DNA from: Liolophura sinensis
Taxonomy: Eukaryota > Mollusca > Polyplacophora > Chitonida > Chitonidae
Direction of reading: 5' to 3'
DNA length: 64,000 nucleotides
Assembly: GCF_032854445.1 (NCBI RefSeq)
Contig: NC_088305.1
Coordinates: forward strand, 18,215,717-18,279,716
Below are positions 22,101 to 32,804 of the stretch, one piece after another (position 1 is the stretch's first letter; every line of letters starts with the position of its first letter). Below the pieces are notes generated by a model. It was not told the origin of the DNA, did no database searches, and saw only the letters and a program-made list of their open reading frames with translations. Made by a program: the position numbers and the translations under genes.

Positions 22101-24359
22101 CATACTGTAACAAATTCGCATTGGCTTACCGATGTGTGCACAGGTTCGTCTTCCGGGTTACGGCATACTGTTGTCTGAATATGAACACCCACATCTCGTT
22201 TTTCGTGGCTACACACTGCAAGTGGAGAAAGATACGCTACCGTGGCTTGTTGAAAAAACGAAAGCACAGCCACAAATGTATTAAGCCAATGTAACCGACC
22301 GTAATGTCGTTTAGTATTGGCAGCTAAAGCGTTTTATGTCTTTTCATGCGGAAATCGCAAACAGAAAGCTACCATGGCGTTATACAAAGATATCACCATG
22401 TTTAGTATCAAAATTCATCTAAAAATAAAACCATAGCATATTAATAAATGAAACGTACTCTTCACTGAACCAAATTAATTAATTTTTTTGATTGGTGTTT
22501 TACGCCGTACTCAAGAATATTTCACTTATACGACGGCGGCCAGCATTATGGTGGGTGGAAACCGGACAGGACCTGGGGGGAACCCACGACCATCAGATAG
22601 CTGGCAGACCTTCCCACATACGGCCGGAGAGGAAGCCAGCATGAGCTGGACTTGAACTCACAGCGACCGCATTGGTGAGAGACTCCTGGGTCATCACGCT
22701 GAGCCCAAGTGAACAAATTAGTTTATTTCTTGTTCACCACCAGTCTTAGCCAGTAGCCAGGCATTGTGAGTGGAGGGACGGAAATTCCAAAAACAGACCC
22801 CCGATGTTAAGCTAAACAATGGCTTTTTCTCAGAATAGCGCATGGACGCATAACCCAGTCCTCTGGAAATGCATTAATGATTCATAGTTATACCCACACT
22901 CGTTCAGTTTGTTCTCATTTTGGTTCGGTTTCGTAAACCTGTTCGTATTCATCCCATCGCACTGGATCAGAATGATATCGCCTTTGCTAGCGTGCGGAAG
23001 CAGATCACAGACAGCGCCCAGAATATCCCCAGTTTTCCGTAGTCTGGTGCCCAGGGTTGCTTTGTCATCGTTATCTCTGACTCTGAAGATTTTAACTGTA
23101 ACCTGGGAGACAAGATACAAGGTATAGGGACGTTCATTTTGTGAAAGTTTAGACCAGAGACGTCTAATAAATTGCAAGGACATCACTGCATTTTATTTTT
23201 CCTAACTCTGATTTAGCCATGGTGCTGCTAAAGTTAAACATTTGCCTAATGTCTGATAAATACGAATGCTTATCTATTTTACCTATTTCTGCTTATGAAG
23301 CCACTGTATTACGGCATTACAAGTTGCTACTGCTGCTACTATTTAAGTCTTTACATGAACTGTTATAACAAAACCCTGACTAAAGTAAACTGACAAGAAT
23401 CCAGATTCCATCGGATGCCTGTGATCATTTGTCAACTGTCACTCAATCGTTCCTGCATGCAGTTTTACTCTCCATGCTGGAAGTTTTTTATTACGTTGTA
23501 GAGTAATACATTTTTGCAAACATTTAGTAGAGTTAAGCTGGGAGTATATGTAAGTAGGAGAAATGTACGATCTTCCTTTTCTCAATAAATATATAAAAGT
23601 TGGTGTGCATTGAATGTGAAGACTACCTACCCACTCAGCATCTGAGATATCCGGAGATTCCTGGAAATTGGTAATGGCAGGTCGAAGTACATCAGCCACT
23701 TGATAACCATCAGAAGTTATAGGCACTACAGTTATCCCAGAGATATTTTTGTCGTAAATTTGTCTTGGTTTGTAAGGAAAGGCCAGAGTTTTCGGCACCT
23801 TTATTCCAGATTGTGCCAAAAGAATCCTCATGAGAATTATATCGGACAATAAACGTGATGTTCCCGGGGGCACACTTTGCGGACAGTCCACATCATTAAA
23901 CAGCTGAATAAGAGACGCATCGGAGGTAGAGTTAAAGAAATAGGTGACCTTCCTGGGAGGATCAAATACTTTTAGATACGAACTACCCCCTTTGTAGCAG
24001 CAAATACCTTTCTTGACATACAAAGCAGACTGGACAAAGGCACCAGGTTGGGTCATGTTGACCTTGTTTGAGAACAAAGGCTTCTTGATTAGCCAGTCCG
24101 ATGAGAGAACTAAGAACAGGTCTCCGGGACAGTGTTGGCAACTTTCAAGAAGCAGACTAAGGCCCTCGAGATTGGAGGACAACCAAGCTATGGTGACGTC
24201 CTTCTCGCTGAATCCCTTGCAAGGACTACCGGACTGGTCATCTATAGAAGGATAGCCTATGCTGTGAAGGACCTGTTGGAGCTCTTCATAGCGATGACGG
24301 ACTGCTGGGTCGTCAGAGAACTGTTCCCAATCACCATTCATACCTACGGTCAACGACAT
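14964..24359 (-). CDS. CARNS1-like: carnosine synthase-like ATP-grasp ligase (five exons)
   Basis: Predicted exons on the minus strand are 24359-23631, 23102-22939, 20963-20755, 18417-18167 and 16187-14964. All are GT-AG with matching phases, totalling 2577 nt (858 residues), close to vertebrate carnosine synthase. Residues 427-451 carry a Rossmann-like ILVLGAG segment. Residues about 582-596 (FPAVMKPEYGAGSIG) are the ATP-grasp lysine/glycine loop. TFNVDLKM (about 706) and KLIEINARLGG (about 719-729) are the metal-binding strand with ExN. The family joins L-histidine to beta-alanine (or GABA) using ATP; the actual substrate here is unknown. The start ATG has an in-frame TAA four codons upstream. 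No inactivating change was seen. Confidence 0.9.
16350..16521 (+). repeat. R2 fragment (CARNS1-like intron 4)
   Basis: Blocks GTGGACTAAGCC, AAATGTGATGACAAGGCAG, GTGTCGTCTAATGAATTGCA and TTTAATTCTGCTTAAG. A SINE starts at its right edge. Confidence 0.7.
16522..16714 (+). mobile_element. tRNA-derived SINE, head-truncated
   Basis: It runs from the CTCATGCGGGTTTCCTCTC body through CCGTCGTATAGGTGAAATAT to a (AAAT)n tail. It is inserted between two R2 fragments. Confidence 0.88.
16722..16833 (-). repeat. R2 fragment, inverted relative to 16350-16521
   Basis: It contains CTGTCAATTTGTGTAAGAGT and TTTTATTCCAACTGTG, the complement of the 3' part of + copies. Confidence 0.55.
17124..17325 (-). mobile_element. 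SINE, strongly diverged
   Basis: It runs from a (TTTA)n tail through TTTGATCAGTGTTTTGCGCC to GGGAGACCCAGGGCCATCCC and ends near CCGGGAAGGAAGC. The body order matches the SINE with many changes. Confidence 0.65.
17441..17960 (+). repeat. R2: most complete copy, with an extra 3' end
   Basis: A 3'-end segment (17441-17560, ACAAGAGGCCGG to TTACTCTCTCTGCTGTACGT) precedes an almost complete copy (about 17600-17960). It runs GTGGACTAAGC, ATGTTAAATGTGATGAC, GTCGTCTAATAAATTGCAA, CTAATTCTGTTTAAGCC, CAGTTAGAATAAATC and ACCGGTTACGTGTGACCA. Confidence 0.78.
18167..18417 (-). CDS. CARNS1-like: CARNS1-like exon 4 (residues 368-451)
   Basis: It starts after TTCTGTTTTATAG. It encodes DFMVTSEKGDLLPVPVNVG, then the dinucleotide-fold-like RILVLGAGLVGKTFVWNTA, and ends at AAG|GTAAAC in phase 0. 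Confidence 0.86.
18418..20754 (-). other. CARNS1-like intron 3, nothing further recognised
   Basis: About 2.3 kb without an identifiable exon or repeat copy. It includes a TTAATTAATTTAATTAATG stretch near 20610. Short ORFs here lack domain or splice support. Confidence 0.5.
20755..20963 (-). CDS. CARNS1-like: CARNS1-like exon 3 (residues 298-368)
   Basis: The acceptor is placed at CTTCATCAG|T because an upstream AG (TATTACAG) would break the frame from exon 2. A long charged helix (LEDTLKDLEINSEPKQQFL) is followed by NAQTDLI, which joins VVDFMVTSEKG in the next exon. Confidence 0.76.
21183..21345 (+). mobile_element. SINE, head-truncated and diverged
   Basis: It runs from TTCCTCTTCGGCCGCACG through GGATGGCCGTGGGTTTCC to GTGAAATAGTCTTGAGTACG and an ATAAATA tail. 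Confidence 0.8.
21592..21768 (-). mobile_element. 5'-truncated SINE with target-site duplication
   Basis: The tail and body are well conserved, but the copy stops within the body. It is bounded by perfect 8-bp repeats TTCACATA at 21584-21591 and 21769-21776. Truncation with duplications is what LINE-driven target-primed insertion produces. Confidence 0.88.
21880..22052 (+). repeat. R2 fragment
   Basis: Blocks TTGCTTAAGCCATGGTGCTA, AGTCAGAATAAAACG, TTGACAAGAAGCC and ATCGCTGCTCTAGTTTCTCT. Confidence 0.7.
22485..22706 (-). mobile_element. SINE, nearly complete
   Basis: Body and B box (GGACTTGAACTCACAGC) are present. The copy ends in TGGGTCATCACGCTGAGCC without the A box. An imperfect duplication may flank it (GAACCAAATTA and GAACAAATTA). 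Confidence 0.88.
22939..23102 (-). CDS. CARNS1-like: CARNS1-like exon 2 (residues 244-298)
   Basis: The acceptor CTTGTCTCCCAG is phase 0. It encodes VTVKIFRVRDNDDKATLG through DIILIQCDGMNTN. The donor CAG|GTTTAC is non-consensus but gives the only frame that joins the next exon. Confidence 0.78.
23140..23482 (+). repeat. R2 copy with internal insertion (CARNS1-like intron 1)
   Basis: Blocks GACGTCTAATAAATTGCAAG, CTCTGATTTAGCCATGGTGC, TTACATGAACTGTTATAAC and GTTTTACTCTCCATGCTGGA are separated by about 60 unmatched bases. Confidence 0.72.
23631..24359 (-). CDS. CARNS1-like: CARNS1-like exon 1 (residues 1-243)
   Basis: It begins ATG TCG TTG (MSLTVGMNGDWEQ) and ends at TGG|GTAGGT in phase 0. 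It holds the N-terminal domain, including SSDWLIKKPLFSNKVNMTQ and PPGTSRLLSDIILMRILL. The opposite strand is also open (24132-24521), which is a shadow. Confidence 0.85.
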
Positions 24360-25319
24360 TTCGTCAAGTTACAAGAATGCAGTGACCTTGACAACTGCTT
24401 TGATAGTCTGGAACCTGTCAATGAAGTAAAAGCAAAACATTTACCAGTTTACACTGCACGTTGTACAATAAGTTTATCCGCATCTTCACTTCTTCAACCT
24501 ACGGCCCTGTTGCAATGGTAGAGCACTATTTCTGAGGGGCATTAGGAGAGTTTGAGGGACTGTATGGGAAAAGCAATGCTCCTTTTCGACTATTTGCCGC
24601 ATCATTCAGAGATCTGGCACCTGGAAGAGGTACGTTTTAAACGCTGATTTTTCTAATCGAGAGTGTTAAATTTTTCCAAACTCGATCCAGAACTCAGCCA
24701 TTACTGTTTGACGGATTGAACTGGAATGTGGGGGATGTTTGTAACAACATTGATGGATGAGTATTGATGAGGCATTTCTGTCTTTGTAGGCAAATATGGC
24801 AGCATCCTGAAAGAAATACTTGGGTTCATGTTTCTTTGTAGTATTCTTTAACCGAACTTTTTCACTAAATCACATCCATCCTATTGACTTCTGAAAGAAG
24901 CACGTTGTATTAGAACGTGTAAAACTGGTTAAAAGTGTCGAAGTTTAAATTTTCCAAAAAAACACGTTCCATTTCTAACGTTAACATCACGCTCTATGAA
25001 ATGTGAAAATGTTCTTTTTCTTGATATAATAAAACGTCGACAGAATTCAATGAAATGTTGTACTTATAATTCCCAATGTCTTAAAAGAACTCAGAAAAAA
25101 AGAGTTCTTGGAAAAGTTGTTTAGGGCGACTTTGTGACGAAGTTACCATTGTTTGATCTGTTGATGGCTCAGCCGTTTTATTATCTAAAGTAATTAGCAG
25201 GGTTTGGAAGCGCTGTCACTAAGTTTCGGATGTAAAATCTATTTATGCTATTCAACCATGCAAATGTACAAAAGATAAATAATAGTTAATATGAAAATAA
25301 GTTGATAGAATTTTTCATC
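24360..25319. other. upstream of the CARNS1-like gene, nothing recognised
   Basis: It should contain the ligase promoter on the minus strand. No clear TATA/CCAAT pair was found, and no other exon or repeat is evident. Confidence 0.45.
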
Positions 25320-25400
25320 ACTGTACTCTAGAATATTTCACTTTCACGACTGCGGCCACCATTCTGGTGGGGTGAAGAGGCAGGAAGAAACTCACACTGT
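25320..25400 (-). mobile_element. SINE fragment (inverted partner)
   Basis: CTGTACTCTAGAATATTTCA and CACGACTGCGGCCACCATTC match the minus-orientation SINE body. Confidence 0.65.
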
Positions 25401-25442
25401 GCCAGCGCAGCTCAATGGCACAGGAACCTCAAAACAATGTGG

Positions 25443-25590
25443 TTGCTGTTCATGTCCAGTTCATGCTGCCTTCTTCTTCGACCTTCTTCTGCCAGGAACC
25501 ACGTGATGTTCATTGGTTGCCCCGGGCTCTGGCCGAAGTCCTATAAGTGAAATATTCTTGAGCACGGCGTAAAACACCGAATCAAATAAA
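25443..25590 (+). mobile_element. SINE fragment (inverted partner)
   Basis: TCCAGTTCATGCTGCCTTCT through GTGAAATATTCTTGAGCACG and CAAATAAATT, in the opposite orientation to the fragment 43 bases away. Confidence 0.72.
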
Positions 25591-25831
25591 TTAACTGACG
25601 GCCAAAAGAAACTTTACAAAGAGTTCAAATCAATTTATTTTGCCAAAGCAGAAAACAGGATGACTGAAGTTTAATATATTGAAAAGACCAATGACTTTAG
25701 ATATTGAAATTCTTGAGTAAGAAAGAACAAAGCATCCTTCATGTGAACAAACAGAGCAGGGGTGGAAAAATAGTCTTTCCATCGTGGTTAACAGTGGGCA
25801 GAGTATACAAAAAGTCAATAAAAAAAAACAA

Positions 25832-26784
25832 TCAATATCGCGTGTAGCCATCCCTTGCTTCAATGCATGCAAAAACTCTCCGACGCATAGAAAAAGTCGT
25901 CTGATGAGATGACGTGTAATTCGTTCCCATTCATCTTGGAGAGCGAACGGTTGGCTGAAAGGGGTGGCAGTTGTCTTACTCGATGACCCATGATGTCCCA
26001 AAGGTGTTCTGTGGGGAACATATCTGGGGAACGGGCAGGCCACGGCAAGTCGTAGCAAGAAGTTGCACATCTCGAGCTGTATGGGGTCTGGCGTTGTCAT
26101 GCTGGCAAAGGACACCACGAGGCTTCTGTTGAAGGAATGGCAGGAAAACAGGACGTAGAATTTCATCCACGTAACGTAGAGCTGTTAGCTTCCCGTAGAT
26201 GATGACCAGTGGTATCCGTTCCTCTCCACAAATCCCACCCCACACCATCACGTTGCCGCCACCAAACTGCACCACCTCCTGGACGCATGATGCAGCCGTT
26301 CATTCGCCTCTTCGACTGTAAACTCGCTGTCTGCCATCGGTTCTGAACAGGCAGAAGCGGCTTTCATCCGTGAAAACAACACGTTGCCAATCACTTCGCT
26401 GCCAACGTCGCAGCCGCTGGCGACGAATGTTTGGCTGTCAACAACTGCCCTCTGAATGGTCGATACGCCTTAATTCCGGGAGCCATGAGTCTCCTGGATA
26501 CGGTCTGCCGACTGATCCGGTGACACAAGGCATTGATTGACAATGACGTCACTGTCGGGAAGCGGTTCCTCAGATGTAAGGTACCCGCCTTCTCTGGGCG
26601 AAGTTACCCTAGGCCTGCCTCTTTGTGGCCTGTCCGATGTCTGCCAGGTCTGTCTGTAACGTTGCATCAAGTTTGACACAGTTACACGAGAGCAGCCGAA
26701 GGTCCTTGCAATGTGGGCGTGGGTGGCTCCCATGGATACCATACCCAGGGCCCTCTAGCGTTGTTCTGGAGTCAATGGGAGCAT
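25832..26784 (-). pseudogene. Tc1-like transposase, inactivated
   Basis: The minus strand encodes, in shifting frames, a Tc1/mariner-type transposase. It has an HTH with ARTFGCSRVTVSNLMQRYRQ, the first catalytic Asp in VFTDESRF, WGGICGEERIPL, the second Asp in CQHDNARPHTAR, and the Glu in SPDMFPTEHLWD. It ends in GYTRY then stop, a common Tc1 C-terminus. A TAG interrupts codon 10 (26755-26757) and at least two frameshifts follow. The total length of about 318 codons is slightly short for the family. Inverted terminal repeats were not found. It is a dead DNA transposon. Confidence 0.9.
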
Positions 26785-27347
26785 TACTTTGGTGTTTTTT
26801 AGTCAGTGTGCAAGTCCAGCACACTGTGTACAACGTTTTTAAACACTTATTACATGTACAGTTGTCGCCATTCATGGTTCACGTGCTTTTTCAACTTTCT
26901 CCGTTGTCTCAAAACAAATTCGTGTGGGCGTATATGACGCTTGTAGCATATGGGAACATGCTTCTTACAATGTTTTCCTACAATAATTTGGTCTGAATTT
27001 GCTGAAAAGGTTGGTAAAATTTAACTCAGGGAGACGTAAAATTTCTTCTGTCCATCAGTTTAAATAAATAAATAATCGTGTGCTCTACCTAATCCTGTAA
27101 TAGCGCACGCATATTCATGGTATTCACTGGATCCAAAATATTATATTTGATCAAGGAATCCAAAATGGTTTATATACGATACAGATAATAATAAACAAGT
27201 AAGACTTTATTTATCAACGAGGATAAAATGTAACATAGTCAGTATACAACTTGAGTATTTAAGAAAGGTTAAAATATCTTAAACATATTTTAAATCTTGT
27301 AAAATGCAAATAAATCGGGCTGATAATATTACTGGAAATATAAAAGC

Positions 27348-27622
27348 ATTGTTTTAATGTTATTGTATGTTGTATGCCAGGACAGCTCAGCATTTCTTCT
27401 ATTTCTATATCAATGACATCTAATGAAATGCAGTTGTAGTCACTGCATTTTAATCTAATTCTGCTTAAGCCATGATGCTAGCAGCACTAAATTCCTGCTA
27501 TTTAAACATTTACCTAACTGATGTAAACTAAAACAAAGAGGCCTGACAACGCCGGTTACATGTGTCAATTTGCCAACCATCACACTACCGCGGTTGCTCT
27601 AGTTTCACTCCCCATGCTATAT
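27348..27622 (+). repeat. R2 copy
   Basis: Runs from ATTGTTTTAATGTTATTGTA through AATTCTGCTTAAGCCATGAT, GCCGGTTACATGTGTCAATT and GTTTCACTCCCCATGCTA. Confidence 0.75.
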
Positions 27623-27774
27623 TATTTTTATGCTATTAGAGTTCCGTCAAAAATTTTCAGTAAAATAATCATTTTTATTTATTGTTTTATCTGTCTAATA
27701 TGTATGGTTATCTATCAGCATCGCCATGTAACACAGACTGCTTAAAGTTTTTCCCACCAACGCACGCAGTCTTG

Positions 27775-27925
27775 TCAGTGACGGTACTAGATTAGGCGCA
27801 GCGTTTTATTTTGAATATGTTCAATATGCGCTGTTACGCGATAAGGCGCAGTGTTTTATTTTGAATATGTTCAATAGGCACTGTTACACGATTAGGCGTA
27901 GTGTTTTACCACCATTAGTCGCTGT
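27775..27925. repeat. about 52-bp tandem repeat, 2.5-3 copies
   Basis: The block GGCGCAGCGTTTTATTTTGA, ATATGTTCAATA and GCGCTGTTACGCGAT occurs twice almost unchanged, with a third partial unit. Confidence 0.88.
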
Positions 27926-28702
27926 TGAGGAAATATTAGTGTAAACCTTCCAACCATTGTGCCAAAAAATTTCTGCCTTAGCACGGCATAAAACGGTAAT
28001 CAAGGATAGAACAAAGTAAATAGACCGTAGGCTATTAGATATCTATTAACGTTTTATCAAATGTTCAATGTCTACCAAGGCCAGATATAGAACATGACAT
28101 CATATATATGTACATTGATGTATAAATGAAACATTGCAGCGCTCTCAAAGCATCGGCTTATATTTAACAAAACTTAATTCACCTAACTTATCGGAGTACA
28201 AAGAGCAACGTAGGATGATTTTCCACTGATAAATTAGCCTTGCGAACCTTGATTGTGTTGATTTTGGTAAGCGACTCATGGGTGGTTAAGAAATATATAC
28301 TCTTCCGTGATCTTTACAGTGCTAATGGAAAAACTTTTTGAGATGACGGTACGGAAAAAACATAATGCGACATTTTTTTCTATGGAATATTGGACTGACG
28401 AATATCTTCTGCTCATGCTGTTTTATGCGGTTCGTTTTCTTTATTTCTTTGATTGGAATACCGCAATTCTTCTAACTTTTAGCACAGATATTACTTGTGC
28501 TGAAACCAAAAAATGTTAAGTTAGTAAGTTTTTTTTTTCGAAAAAGGAAAGATATGTGTATGTTGCTCATTCGATTTACTAAACATGTGGGAAAAGAAAA
28601 ACTGTGGAGACCTATTCCTGTAACATTTACACGTATAGTGACTAAATGGAGCAAACCACTTTTCACAAAAATACAAAAATTACAATATTATAAGACTTAG
28701 AG
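27926..28702. other. nothing recognised
   Basis: AT-rich intergenic sequence without a supported feature. A weak resemblance to a SINE tail near 27975-28010 was not pursued. Confidence 0.5.
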
Positions 28703-28945
28703 CATGGAGAGTAAAACAAGTGTATCGACGACCATGTTCACCTGATCACAGGTAACCGGTGAATTACAGCCTCCTAAATTTACTTCAGTGACGGTTTTAG
28801 TCCACATCCTCATGTAAACGCATAAATAACAGCAAACGGCAAAATCCTAGCTCCATTTCTTGAGGAAAACAATGCTTTGGTGTTCGTTGCAATTTATTAG
28901 ACATCACATGTCCAGAGCTGCTCAAAAATGGTACAAAATTTAAAC
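28703..28945 (-). repeat. R2 copy
   Basis: GGAGAGTAAAACAAGTG, CAGGTAACCGGTGAATTAC, CATGTAAACGCATAAATA and TTGCAATTTATTAGACATCA. Confidence 0.75.
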
Positions 28946-29865
28946 GATGTATACAAAAAAATACCCTTCGATGGTCAGAAGGTTTCTCCTCCAGGGCAAA
29001 CTTCCTAACGTGAAGATCAAGATGAATGAGTTCAAGTGAAAACTGGATTCTAACAGAACTCAGCGCAATGATCAGCGCAAATCCAATCGAATGTTTGCTG
29101 CTGTTTTAGAATAGCACAAATATTTGCCTTTCTCAAAATACCGGCCATCTTTGTGAACGTATCACATTTCAAAATCGGTAATAAACGTACTAAAATTTTA
29201 ATGTGTGTCGCTTTATAAATTTTTCGAACTTTAGAATCATATTCCCACTGTGAATTAGCACAGGTACGAAAAACCTGATTTAGAATGTATTAGCCAATAT
29301 GGATCATTTAGCCAGATTTCAGACACAAGTTACATGGGCTTTGTCAGTGTAACCTCTGGAGATGTGGTATCTAAAATTTAAGTAGTGCCCCGAAGCAATG
29401 CAATATGAAACTGGTTTTATCAAAAGAACAGGTCCCATTAGACAGTATATGCCAAAGGCCAGCCTGTGTTGTTTACAAACATGATCGTCCTGATTGTTGT
29501 ACATTTTTACAGTGATTAAAATGCAAATAAATATCCAGGCTCTACCTTGGACGAATTTGATCCTTTTATACAAGCCAAAACGCAAAGACGTCACCGATTC
29601 TTTTCAGCCGAGAATCATTTACTGATTGCTATATACTTCTACGTTTCAATATGATTGTACTTTAGGTATTATAACTGTGTTTGATATGAAAATGTAACAG
29701 AATTTGCTTAGCAGCTTCAGGAAAAGTCTTTGTACCGTGCTTTAGCACGTTCAGCATGCTTCAAAAGTCCACCATTAAAGCTCCATGTAATTTCCAAAAA
29801 GTCGATCATGTTGAAACTAAATAAATTTACTAAATTACATACTAACACATCTTTTCATTTTCACA
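28946..29865. other. nothing recognised
   Basis: No convincing exon, element or repeat was seen. Confidence 0.5.
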
Positions 29866-30020
29866 ACGTTTTGTGTACACATATCTATCCTTGCCGTTTA
29901 CAAATATCTCGCCTTGTTATGTACATTTACGTGTATCTGGGGTTGTTGTGTACATATAGCTCGTCTCGTGTACAAATATCTCGCCTTTTGTATTCACATA
30001 TCTTGCAATGATGTGTACAT
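29866..30020. repeat. imperfect minisatellite of about 27-35 bp
   Basis: Recurring ATATCTCGCCTTGTTATGTAC-like units (TGTACATATAGCTCGTC, TACAAATATCTCGCC), all containing TGTACA and ATATCT/ATAGCT. Confidence 0.65.
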
Positions 30021-30824
30021 ATATAGCCTAGGGCCATGTTTTAAACAAACAGCACGCCTTGTTATGCACGTCACAATTTGTAATAAATGAGTCTACACAC
30101 AGTTCACAGTTCATAAACGACGAGTACTAGGGGTTATTACTTGAATGCAGTGTTTTCCATTTCAAGTAAAAAATAGGGACGTGGCGTCACAGATACCCTC
30201 TAGATCTCTGCAAGAGACAGCTAGAATCTAATATTTTTAAACCGTTTTACCCAGCTGGAAAAATTGTTAGAAATAAAGCGAACAATTTTTCTGAACAGTA
30301 TTATTAGCCTTTCCTCTGCTGACATCTTCATGTTTGTGCTAAATGGCAAAAATCTGATGTGACGTCACTGGTATGCATCATAGAATGCATGGTTTCAAAT
30401 GCATTTCACTAGATTTAAAACATTCTAAAGAAATAATTCAGACCACTTTTATGTTTAATGCTCTTCATCTAACAAGTACCTTACGTTAATATTTTCTTTA
30501 CCTATAACTTAATTATCCAACTTTGATATAGCACATATGAATGCCCTTTTTGTGGGGACCCACGATGTGGAAACATGGTCCAAGGGAAACCATCGCATCT
30601 CTAAAGGTAACCAGTAACTACCCTGACATGAGGCCGCAACCGAGCCAGCGGTGACTGAATTTGAATATGGACCTCATTGGTAAAGAGTTAACATTCCTAA
30701 CAGATAGCATCCATCGGCCCATGAAATCCTATGTAAACCATTAGGATCGGCAGTATGACAGAATATAGCTTAGAAACTAAATCCAGGCCCACGATGACAG
30801 CGATATAATTAATGAATAGACTAC
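30021..30824. other. nothing recognised
   Basis: Intergenic sequence without a supported feature. Confidence 0.5.
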
Positions 30825-31215
30825 TGGGTTCTCTGCTTCATGAGCAGTCATAAGAACACGTCTGCTGGGTTCTCTGCCTCGTGGGATGTCACCGAAACAC
30901 GTCTGCTGGGTTCTGTGCTTCGTGGGCTGTCACAAGAACAGGTCTGCTGGGTTCCCTGCTTCATGGACTGTCACAAGAACACGTCTGCTGAGTGTTCTGC
31001 TTCGTGGGCTGTCACAAGAACACGTCTGCTGAGTTCTCTGCTTCGTGGGCTGTCACAAGGAAACGTCCGCTGAGTTCTCTGAGTTACAGTACTTGCCCAC
31101 GTTTGTTGACTTCTCTGCTGAGTTACAGTAACCCGGACACGTTTGCTGATGTCTCTGCCTTGAAAGCGAAAACACCAGGACGTCCGTTGGCTTCTCTGCT
31201 GGGTAAATTGGTAAC
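30825..31215. repeat. 41-bp minisatellite, about 8-9 copies
   Basis: The unit contains GGTTCTCTGCTTCGTGGGCT, GTCACAAGAACAC and GTCTGCT. The last units change to GAGTTACAGTA and are less regular. ORFs in it on both strands are repeat artefacts. Confidence 0.92.
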
Positions 31216-31734
31216 TACAGGACCTCCAACTGTTTTTCATAATGACACCGACTTCCAGTCCGTGCGATGTTTATACACAGAAAAACAATACATGTGACCT
31301 TTGCATGACCTCAAAAAATCACAAATAGGGCAGATCTTAAATGTCAAGATGCGGTATTTATGAAATCTTACGATGGCTTTACGGAGAACATGGCGGACAG
31401 GTAGCACGACACAGAAATGTCCTCTCCGACCAACTGCTATTTACTCCCTACACTTTGTCTGCTGAGCCTATTCAAGGACGATTTACGTATAATAGGATGT
31501 GCTTGCAATTATGGGCAGAAATATGTCACAGTATAAGGTGATTTTAGTTTTGAACTAGTAAAAGTTAGCCTACAGAAACTGGCTATGGTGGGGAAGTAAC
31601 CAAATGTGATTCACATAATTGGCACACTCTGCACGATCAGTCTTTGACCAGAGTGGAGCACAAGCTAGCTAGCTGGTCGCAAGTGGCGGGTGTGTCACAG
31701 TGAGATTTTACAGCTGTGATCAGGGTCTTGGATT

Positions 31735-32330
31735 TTGACTCAGATTATGACCAAGGGCACAGGAAAAGAGGAAACAAATATCTTGCCCAATCAGTGTTGA
31801 CGAGACGACAACCAAAACAGTCATGGAACCTCTGTCGCCCCATAAGCCAGTGTCTTTCATGGAGGAACAAATCAGATTGATAATGAGTAAACTGAAGAAC
31901 ATCGTGACAAGTGAGAAACTGCTGGAGTATCTGACTAATGTGGAAAATATAATTCTGGGTAAGCTAACAACACTGATTGATGTATAAGAGTCTCAAATAT
32001 TTAATCTTGAAAAGCAGAACGGTGTCCTGAGAGAAGGTGCGAAACAGCTTTCGTAGGAACTCGAAAAAAAATATAAATTTAAAGCCTTGTGACATCAGCA
32101 TAGCACACCGACTGGGCCCTGCTAGAACCACTATTGCACCTAAACCAAGGGGTGTTATTGTCAAATTTGTATCTAGGAAGCTTAAAAATGAAGAGTGCTG
32201 AAAGGCACCCGCATTGTGATCATGGAAGATCTGACACAAGGTAACCAGCAGTTATTGAGAACGTGTGTGGCTAATCCTGTTGTCAGTTCTGCATGGTCCA
32301 AGGACGGGAAAATCTGTGTCAAAAATGATC
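31735..32330 (+). pseudogene. LINE ORF1-like remnant
   Basis: In changing frames the + strand encodes a coiled-coil-like stretch (SEKLLEYLTNVENIIL), then DISIAHRLGPARTT, KPRGVIVKFVSRKLKNE and GTRIVIMEDLTQGNQQLL. It ends SAWSKDGKICVKND. This order (coiled coil, RNA-binding fold, C-terminal domain) is that of ORF1 in many animal non-LTR retrotransposons. Several stops and at least two frameshifts make it non-functional. Confidence 0.75.
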
Positions 32331-32389
32331 ATGAATAAGTCAAGCAAATCCGTGGTTTGTCTGATTGGCACGATTTCACAGGTGGATAG

Positions 32390-32420
32390 CCCTCACCCCC
32401 CCCCCCACCCCCCTCACAGA
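32390..32420. repeat. C-rich tract
   Basis: CACCCCCCCCCCCACCCCCC, a simple low-complexity run inside the LINE remnant region. Confidence 0.9.
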
Positions 32421-32700
32421 TCTCCGCACTCTGCTTCACCCCACCCCAACACTAGCCCCAGCTTTAACCCCATCTCAGTGACTGCTGGAAGGAACCGTTG
32501 TAAACTGGTACAGCATAATTAATCCATGGTTGCGTGAATGAACCACAACCCCTAGAAACCCATGCGTGAAGATAACGGGTTTTTCTACACTCAGGGACCT
32601 GTGGTAACAAATAGACTGAGCTTCAGGGATTTCTTGCCTTTCTGACCTTATTTCTAGTCAGCGTATCCACATATTCTTTTTCATTTTTTTCCTCTTTTCA

Positions 32701-32760
32701 TTTTTACTTTTCTCTACTGTACAAGTATATGTTGTGCATGTGTTATATATATGTTTGTAC

Positions 32761-32804
<44 letters not shown>

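Noticed and set aside
24013-24521. Open frames on + opposite CARNS1-like exon 1
   Set aside because: They are antisense shadows of a well-supported exon and show no family features.
26625-26996. 123-codon + frame
   Set aside because: It is antisense to the HTH part of the Tc1 transposase.
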